NCBI GenBank assembly: GCA_002338445.1
Contig: DDII01000009.1
Location: 1-29,565, forward strand
Source of the DNA: Cellvibrionales bacterium UBA1854
Lineage (GTDB): Bacteria; Pseudomonadota; Gammaproteobacteria; Pseudomonadales; Porticoccaceae
Direction of reading: 5' to 3'
Length of the DNA stretch: 29,565 bases
The notes under the pieces were generated by a model. The model worked only from the letters and a program-made list of their open reading frames with translations, searched no databases and was not told where the DNA came from. Both the position numbers and the translations under genes were made by a program. Positions 24,431 through 29,565 of the stretch are shown in pieces; the stretch's first letter is position 1; each line of letters begins with the position of its first letter.

Positions 24431-24593
24431 ACCCGGTATTGAACTCTCGCTCGTTGGGATTTACCGGAATCGCGTCATTACCCTCTGTAATGAGTGCTTC
24501 CATAAATTTAAAGCCATCTCTTTCTGGTCGCGCACTAGCCCCGACCAAAGCAATACTATTTACGGCCGAATTAATTTCTCTCAAGTAGCTGTC
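24429..24593 (-). pseudogene. Remnant of a CoA-binding (YccU-type) domain protein
   Basis: The minus strand from 24593 encodes YLREINSAVNSIALVGASA, RPERDGFKFMEALITEG and NDAIPVNPNEREFNTG, then TAG at 24429-24431. IALVGAS is the glycine-rich Rossmann strand, and the (D/N)xIPVNPNERE segment is the second strand of the CoA_binding_2 family (YccU) and of the N-terminus of ADP-forming acyl-CoA synthetases. Only about 50 of 130-140 residues remain. No credible start is seen; an in-frame TAA lies just upstream. The break point touches the acyl-CoA synthetase remnant at about 24430. Confidence 0.7.
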
Positions 24594-24804
24594 TTAATAA
24601 AACTTATGTCTCTGAAAAACACCTCCCATGCTTTAAGAGTCCCTACCACAAATTAAGCCAACCCAATTTCAAGTCAAAAATAATACCACATCCTCAGCAA
24701 ACGGGCTTTAAAACTTATCTGTAACTCCTGATGCAATCTAATGCGAGATCCTCATCTTTGTTGTAAACTTGAATCGGGTGTATATCAACTTAGGAATTTA
24801 CCTT

Positions 24805-25179
24805 ATGAAACGAGCCAAAGACTATTTAAGCGAGGCAGAGAGTGCTTGCCCGAGAATCAGTGCAGTCGAGGGTGTTAAGAAACATCAAGCTGGAGGTGCA
24901 GTATTTGTTGACGTGCGAGATAGTGCAGAAATCAACGCTACAGGCACCATAGCTGGCGCTTTGAGAATACCCCGAGGGTTTATCGAATTTGCAGCTGACG
25001 ACAACACCGGTTTCCACAACAAGGCATTGAGAAAAGAATCTGATATTGTCTTAGTTTGCGGCGCAGGCGGGATGGCCGCATTGAGCGGGAAGACGTTAAA
25101 AGACATGGGTTATACTAGGGTCTCCAATGTCGGTGGAATCAGCGACTGGATTGATGCGGGTGGTCCCATCGAAACCTAG
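24805..25179 (+). CDS. Single-domain rhodanese-like sulfurtransferase
   Basis: 124 residues. One rhodanese domain: VFVDVRDSAEINATGTIAGA (about 33-52) with the conserved Asp-x-Arg, IPRGFIEF, then the active loop VCGAGGMAALSG with Cys85 as persulfide-forming nucleophile, and NVGGISDWIDAGGPIE at the end. Such proteins carry sulfane sulfur for sulfur transfer or detoxify reactive sulfur. The loop GAGGM lacks the usual Arg after the Gly-Gly pair (commonly SGGRS), so specificity may differ. The ATG at 24805 is chosen because AGGA (24792-24795) lies 9 nt upstream; an in-frame TTG at 24769 has no ribosome site. No signal peptide, so it is cytoplasmic. It stands alone. Confidence 0.9.
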   Translation: MKRAKDYLSEAESACPRISAVEGVKKHQAGGAVFVDVRDSAEINATGTIAGALRIPRGFIEFAADDNTGFHNKALRKESDIVLVCGAGGMAALSGKTLKDMGYTRVSNVGGISDWIDAGGPIET

Positions 25180-25330
25180 TGTGTTTGGAACTCAAAAAAG
25201 TTACGTTAGTCTGAAGAGAATTTTCATTCTGTGATTAAAGATTTATCGCAACAGGTTGATTCCGAGCCAATCTCAACATACAGATAATGACCCATTACAA
25301 AAAAACTTCTGACAATTGATTCAGGGAAAA

Positions 25331-26761
25331 ATGAGAGGCCACAGATTACCTAGAAGGAATTTTCTCCAAGGAGCAATGTCTTTGTTGAGTCTTCCTCTGT
25401 TATCCTCTTGCGCTTCCTTTCGCAGTAATAGTCACGACTCATTAGATAAATATGGTGGATGGAAAGAGAAAAAATTTATTGCCACCGGCTATTTCCGAGT
25501 CGAAAATGACGGAGCTCGTTGGTGGTTCGTGACGCCCCGAGGGAATGCCTTCATATCATTTGGTATCAACCATTACCATATGGAGTGGTGGGCGCAAACA
25601 TATAATAGATATATTTGGAACAAAAAATTTAATGCGCGGGAGACTTTTGATGCCAGGTGGCTTAGTTCATTTCGCGATTCTGTCATTTATGACCTACGCC
25701 GTCTCGGTCTAAATACTCTGGGTATCCACACTACTGCGCCCCCACTAACAGACCCGCCCGGCAACTCGCCTTTTCCTTATGTAGCACCTTATGAGCCCCT
25801 CCTTTTATCACATTATAAAAATCCTAAGGCCTATGCATATGCTGATGTTTTTTCGCCTGGATTTATTTTAACCTGCCGTAACAAAGCACGAAACGAAGTG
25901 AGACCTCGCTCGGAAGATCCAATGGTTCTCGGTTTTGCAATGTCTGATTGTCCGCCTCTCACTGACTCTGAGGCAGACCATTATGGAACCACTACCTGGC
26001 CAAGGAGGCTACGTAATTTACCGAAAAACGCGCCCGGTAAGATTGCGTATGTAAATATGATCAAACAAATCTATCCAAGTATCCAACAATTTAATTACGT
26101 TTATGGAACACAATTTGCCGATTTTAATTCACTACTTTTGGCACAAAACTGGCGGGCAGATCTCCCTCCAGCAAATGATGCAGAGGCCAGAGATAATTCG
26201 TTATTCTTGAAGAAATGTGTGAGGCAGTATTATTCAGTAGCGAAATCTGCATTAAGAGAGTATGACAAAAACCATCTATTTTTTGGTGACAAATTAAATG
26301 GTAACAGCGACGCGCTTGATCAGTATCTTCAGGTAGTTGCCAAATATAGCGAGGTTATTAATATTCAATATTATGCGCCTTGGCAGCAACAAAAAGAACT
26401 ACTTACCAAGTGGTTACCAATCGTAAAATTACCTATCCTAAATGGAGATTCGTCCTACTCTAGTCCCACCGAGTTAACCCCCTCACCGCATGGGAGGCCC
26501 CACGCCAGAGATCAGCTACAAAGAGCCAACTGGACAAAAAAATTTATGGAAAATGCCTTAAAAATACCTAATTTTGTTGGATGGCATATGTGTGGGATTA
26601 TCGATACATCAAAAGAGATGCCGGGCAAGGAAAATGCTCAACATCAGGGCCTCATGTCAGTCGATGGAGTTTTCTATGCTGAAATGGAAGAAGTGATTAC
26701 AAATCTTGCTTCAAGACTTTATGAGCTGGCCTCAGAAAATTCATCGAAAAGGGAAACCTAA
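25331..26761 (+). CDS. Tat-exported lipoprotein with glycosidase-like TIM barrel (paralogue 1)
   Basis: 476 residues. LPRRNFLQG (6-14) is a twin-arginine signal, followed by a hydrophobic stretch and the lipobox LLSSC, so it is probably a folded, lipid-anchored envelope protein. GYFRVENDG and WWFVTPRGNAFISFGINHYH (about 66-85) match the opening strands of agarase-like clan GH-A enzymes. The strand-4 site reads GFAMSDCPP (Asp206, Cys207, Pro208) where such enzymes usually have Asn-Glu. The strand-7 site reads LPILNGDSSY (Asp373), where a Glu nucleophile is usual. HLFFGDKLNGN and GWHMCG (His419, Cys421) are shared with the next gene. AGGG 4 nt upstream supports this ATG over the TTG at 25316. 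The function is unknown; a carbohydrate-active role is an inference from fold. Confidence 0.7.
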   Translation: MRGHRLPRRNFLQGAMSLLSLPLLSSCASFRSNSHDSLDKYGGWKEKKFIATGYFRVENDGARWWFVTPRGNAFISFGINHYHMEWWAQTYNRYIWNKKFNARETFDARWLSSFRDSVIYDLRRLGLNTLGIHTTAPPLTDPPGNSPFPYVAPYEPLLLSHYKNPKAYAYADVFSPGFILTCRNKARNEVRPRSEDPMVLGFAMSDCPPLTDSEADHYGTTTWPRRLRNLPKNAPGKIAYVNMIKQIYPSIQQFNYVYGTQFADFNSLLLAQNWRADLPPANDAEARDNSLFLKKCVRQYYSVAKSALREYDKNHLFFGDKLNGNSDALDQYLQVVAKYSEVINIQYYAPWQQQKELLTKWLPIVKLPILNGDSSYSSPTELTPSPHGRPHARDQLQRANWTKKFMENALKIPNFVGWHMCGIIDTSKEMPGKENAQHQGLMSVDGVFYAEMEEVITNLASRLYELASENSSKRET

Positions 26762-26872
26762 CACATTCTAGCTTGACCATGATTAGGATGCCCCACTAGT
26801 GGAATTGATGATAATTAACAGATGATCGGAATATTCTTCACGGCCACACCAAATAAGCTCCTGTTAACATAT

Positions 26873-26901
26873 CAACGCTGATGAACTTAAAAAGAGCGTT
26901 G
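26873..26901 (+). repeat. Inverted repeat between the two TIM-barrel genes
   Basis: CAACGCT (26873-26879) and AGCGTTG (26895-26901) pair perfectly around a 15-base AT-rich loop. TTATTTATATTT follows. It lies 112 nt after the first gene and 43 nt before the second, so it could be a terminator, an operator or an mRNA hairpin in the leader of the second gene. The rest of this 183-bp gap shows nothing. Confidence 0.3.
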
Positions 26902-26944
26902 TTATTTATATTTAATTGAAAATTTATGGTAGGTAAAAATAAAA

Positions 26945-28102
26945 ATGGAAAGAAGGAATTTTATTAAGGGTTTACTCGCAATAGCCGCACCCATTCCCTG
27001 GCATGAAAATTTTGCGAGCAGAGGATCCTCAGCGGGATCAGCTAAGTCCTATAAAAACTTTTTTAAACTAAAATATTACAAAAAGCGCTTTTGGCTTACA
27101 ACTCCTGACGAAAAGCCATTTTTTTCAATCGGTCTAAACCATTTTGACCCTGCGAGTCTTCGTTACCCAGAAAATATTGATATTTGGCGCAACCAATTTG
27201 GTGGCAGCACATTACAATGGATAGAAAAATCGATAGTCCCCAATATTCAGGCATGGGCGTTTAACACAATCGGTTGGGTACAAGACGTGACCGTCCGAAC
27301 TTGGGCGCATTCTCGCTCCTTTACAATAGATGAATACCGAACGTTAAACATGCCGTATTGTCATATGTTACCTTTTACGGAATCGCATCAATGGGAAAAG
27401 CATACATTACATTTTGATTTTTTTAATCCTGAGTGGGTAGAGTGGGTGGACTATGTTGCCCGATCACACTGCGGAGCGTTAGCACTTGAGAAAAACTTAA
27501 TAGGATATTTCTTCAGCGATTGTCCTACCTGGATACATACCCGTCCGCATAACCAATGGCGAGGACCAATTCTTGACCCAAAACTTTTGGATTCAAAAAC
27601 TGGTCAAAAAGCAGTTAGGCAACTTTCCAAACAATACTATAAAACCATATATGATGCGATACGCAGGTATGACAAACATCATCTTATTCTGGGTGATCGG
27701 TATGAAGGAAATGCTCCTATTTCCATGCAGGTTGTCAATGCAGCATTACCATATGTCGACATACTTTCTTTTCAGGACTTCGTGAACCCAGTAAAAACCC
27801 TAAAATTTTTCTTCAAAGAAACCGGAAAACCGGTTTTGTTAGCCGACTCAGCAAAAATTAGGTGGGATACGGAGCCGGGTGAGATTTCCAAGAATGATGG
27901 CGCATGGTATGCAGAAACTTTGAGGAAAGTTTATGAAAATCCGGGATGTATAGGTTTTCATCTGTGCGGGGCTTTTCATCTCAATAGAGCTCGGCGTTAC
28001 GGTTTGCTAGACGAAAGGCAAAATGTGAACAAAGTTAATCTAGACCTAATAACCGAGGCTAATAAAAAAATTTCAGACGCTGTTCAAAGAATTAAATTTT
28101 AA
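26945..28102 (+). CDS. Tat-exported glycosidase-like TIM-barrel protein (paralogue 2)
   Basis: 385 residues, the diverged paralogue of the preceding protein. ERRNFIKGLLAIAAP (2-16) is a Tat signal; there is no lipobox, so the product is probably free in the periplasm or secreted. FWLTTPDEKPFFSIGLNHFD opens the barrel. The site after strand 4 is IGYFFSDCPTW with Asp192, Cys193, Pro194, and the strand-7 site is KPVLLADSAK with Asp301. HLILGDRYEGN and GFHLCG (His339, Cys341) match paralogue 1. The conserved set is thus Asp-Cys-Pro, Gly-Asp-basic, and His-x-Cys-Gly, not the two glutamates of retaining glycosidases. A weak AGGT lies upstream. It may cooperate with paralogue 1 on one exported substrate; substrate unknown. 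Confidence 0.7.
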   Translation: MERRNFIKGLLAIAAPIPWHENFASRGSSAGSAKSYKNFFKLKYYKKRFWLTTPDEKPFFSIGLNHFDPASLRYPENIDIWRNQFGGSTLQWIEKSIVPNIQAWAFNTIGWVQDVTVRTWAHSRSFTIDEYRTLNMPYCHMLPFTESHQWEKHTLHFDFFNPEWVEWVDYVARSHCGALALEKNLIGYFFSDCPTWIHTRPHNQWRGPILDPKLLDSKTGQKAVRQLSKQYYKTIYDAIRRYDKHHLILGDRYEGNAPISMQVVNAALPYVDILSFQDFVNPVKTLKFFFKETGKPVLLADSAKIRWDTEPGEISKNDGAWYAETLRKVYENPGCIGFHLCGAFHLNRARRYGLLDERQNVNKVNLDLITEANKKISDAVQRIKF

Positions 28103-28125
28103 ATTGGAAGGATGTGTGTATAAGT

Positions 28126-29565
28126 TCAATAATCCTGTATCAGTTCTGAATTTGGACCACCTTCCAACAAATTCAACTCCGTCTGCCATTTTTTACCAGG
28201 CATTTCTACAGAAATGACGATCGGCACCCAGCCCAATTTCCTAGACTCAGATGGGGTTACAATTAACCCGTGATCAATTTCAACAAGATTAAATTGGTTA
28301 TCTGCCTCGTGAATAGGTCGTGACAAAAAATCTATCTCTTTATTTATCCAGTTCGCTTGAATCTCTTCTATCTTCGATTGGAGCGCCTGAAGGTATGCAT
28401 CCGTATAAACATCTGGAAATTCTGCCTTGAGTGAATTAAGAGTTGGCTGATCTTTAAAACGATACCAGCGATAAGAAATTTTACTACCATCATCTAAGAT
28501 CGTCTGATGAACCTCAGGATCACACCCATTATTCAAATTACACTCCCAGCATGAATAATCTAAAAAAGACGATTCGGAGCCAAACAACGAGTGCATGTTA
28601 TTGCTAATTTCCTCCTCAAGTTGCTTATCTTTGGATGTCTTTACATGCGGCATAAAAGATGTTGAGTTTTTTATATTCTCATGGGTGTATGAAGCCAGCC
28701 GCTCAGGTACCAACACCTCCGACACTCCCCTAAGTGTTTTATTATTTGCTCCATCAATATCGATCACCTCAAAATACTGACCAATTCCAGGAACAGGTGT
28801 ATGTGACCAATCAAAATAAACATCTTTACCTCGATTTTTATCTTCCACAATAGTCTGAATGCCCGCCTGATACATGTCCTTACCTGATACCCCATCAACA
28901 CCATCCCAAAACTGAGACGGCTCCAAGAAACGTAGCTCATTCGGTTTCGTTTGATCTGATACAGAGGATTCAGCGATATCTAGGGGATAAGTAAAACGAT
29001 TGAGATCAAGACTGACCTCGGTAATCCCTGCACTACCATCAAAATAAGATACAAAGTTATTGTAATACTCGACCCCATAGGACCGGCTACTCAGCAAAAA
29101 TGGTTCCTTTGCTGCTGACGACGGAATCTGTGGAAGAAATGTCTTTAAAAAAGTTTTACCCGTTGAGTCGTTTTCTAGAAAAGCATCAGTGGGATCTCGT
29201 TCCGGACCGAGCTGAATAGAACCGCTAGGATTAAATGCAAAGGTGTCCTTTTCCCTCACCCAATATGGTCCCTCAGCGTGATTTTCCACACCATCTGCAT
29301 ACCATGGTTGATTGCGCACTGTCTCCAACATTACCTCTTCACTGACTGAGCCCGCAATATAATCTTTTAGAACAGATGTAGTGTTGAGGCTAGGGTTCCA
29401 CTCAGTATCCATAAGAACTTCCAACGCATTCCATTTATTCAATCGCCGATACCACATTTCTGGTACATAAGCATACACAGGTCCCGAAAAGTTTTTTGCA
29501 TCTGCGAAAAAAGTCCAAGACAGTTTTCCCGATAAAATTGATTTATCTTCCTCACCTGCACCTGG
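28126..29565 (-). CDS. Unknown large protein, 5' end cut by window edge
   Basis: The reading frame is open from the window edge at 29565 to TGA at 28126, giving 479 residues without a visible start; a GTG at 29478 is internal (preceding residues KLSWTFFADAKNFSGP read as coding). I do not recognise a family. The visible part is rich in aromatic residues and acidic loops: GPVYAYVPEMWYRRLNKW near the start, VYFDWSHTPVPGIGQYFEV in the middle, and EIDHGLIVTPSESRKLGWVP near the end. It looks like an extracytoplasmic beta-rich protein. A cysteine cluster C-x2-C-x5-C (SCWECNLNNGC) could bind a metal or form disulfides. It is convergent with the TIM-barrel paralogue 2, 23 nt away. Confidence 0.6.
   Translation of the reverse strand, partial: PGAGEEDKSILSGKLSWTFFADAKNFSGPVYAYVPEMWYRRLNKWNALEVLMDTEWNPSLNTTSVLKDYIAGSVSEEVMLETVRNQPWYADGVENHAEGPYWVREKDTFAFNPSGSIQLGPERDPTDAFLENDSTGKTFLKTFLPQIPSSAAKEPFLLSSRSYGVEYYNNFVSYFDGSAGITEVSLDLNRFTYPLDIAESSVSDQTKPNELRFLEPSQFWDGVDGVSGKDMYQAGIQTIVEDKNRGKDVYFDWSHTPVPGIGQYFEVIDIDGANNKTLRGVSEVLVPERLASYTHENIKNSTSFMPHVKTSKDKQLEEEISNNMHSLFGSESSFLDYSCWECNLNNGCDPEVHQTILDDGSKISYRWYRFKDQPTLNSLKAEFPDVYTDAYLQALQSKIEEIQANWINKEIDFLSRPIHEADNQFNLVEIDHGLIVTPSESRKLGWVPIVISVEMPGKKWQTELNLLEGGPNSELIQDY

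Larger units (their letters stand above)
23995..24804. other. Long gap between SPFH and rhodanese genes, with gene remnants
   Basis: 810 bp between divergent genes with no intact ORF of credible size. 24296-24593 holds two minus-strand protein-coding remnants, annotated below. The part 24040-24295 has a near-palindrome GGTTCCTCGAGGGACC (24200-24215) and the perfect palindrome GCTATTAATAGC (24251-24262), and nothing else I can name. The part 24600-24804 has no recognised element besides the rhodanese ribosome site. Confidence 0.6.

Overview
The window is a moderately AT-rich bacterial chromosomal segment. It probably comes from a marine-type gammaproteobacterium. This rests on a classical E. 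coli-type OxyR with both redox cysteines facing katG, a two-subunit NADPH glutamate synthase, a MacAB-type exporter, a FATP-type acyl-CoA synthetase and Tat-exported carbohydrate-enzyme-like proteins. No rRNA, tRNA, transposase, integrase or CRISPR array was found, so the taxon is an inference.

Layout. 1-539 (-): 5' part of an HMG-CoA lyase gene. 540-1113: a regulatory intergenic region with repeated AACATTAT motifs, a terminator-like hairpin and a possible 16-residue leader peptide whose stop codon abuts gltB. 1114-7176 (+): gltB-gltD, ammonia assimilation. 7282-8325 (-): GST-like protein. 8651-11281 (+): FATP-like acyl-CoA synthetase plus SDR dehydrogenase. 11559-14787: oxyR (-) and katG (+), divergent peroxide defence with dyad operators between them. 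14885-16964 (-): four small genes not assignable to a known system, namely a HisKA-domain-only protein, a tiny overlapping ORF, a ZorA/MotA-like membrane protein without the usual long tail, and a secreted coiled-coil protein. 17204-18706 (-): lipoprotein with a cadherin-like domain fused to a PQQ sugar-dehydrogenase-like propeller. 18991-22419 (+): MacA/MacB-type tripartite exporter whose adaptor carries an inserted LTxxQ-like helical segment. 22599-23994 (-): SPFH/stomatin plus NfeD pair. 24296-24593 (-): decayed CoA-binding and acyl-CoA-synthetase gene remnants fused by deletion. 24805-25179 (+): rhodanese. 25331-28102 (+): two paralogous Tat-exported TIM-barrel proteins that lack the expected catalytic glutamates but share two cysteines. 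28126-29565 (-): partial unknown protein.

How the genes work together. gltBD form one nitrogen-assimilation operon. The acyl-CoA synthetase and the SDR probably act together on a fatty or isoprenoid acyl substrate. OxyR activates katG under peroxide. The macA-ATPase-permease genes overlap or nearly touch and form one export machine. SPFH and NfeD are translationally coupled membrane-quality partners.

The best candidates for undescribed biology are the ZorA-like/HisKA-like cluster (14885-16964) and the paired SDCP-motif TIM-barrel proteins (25331-28102).
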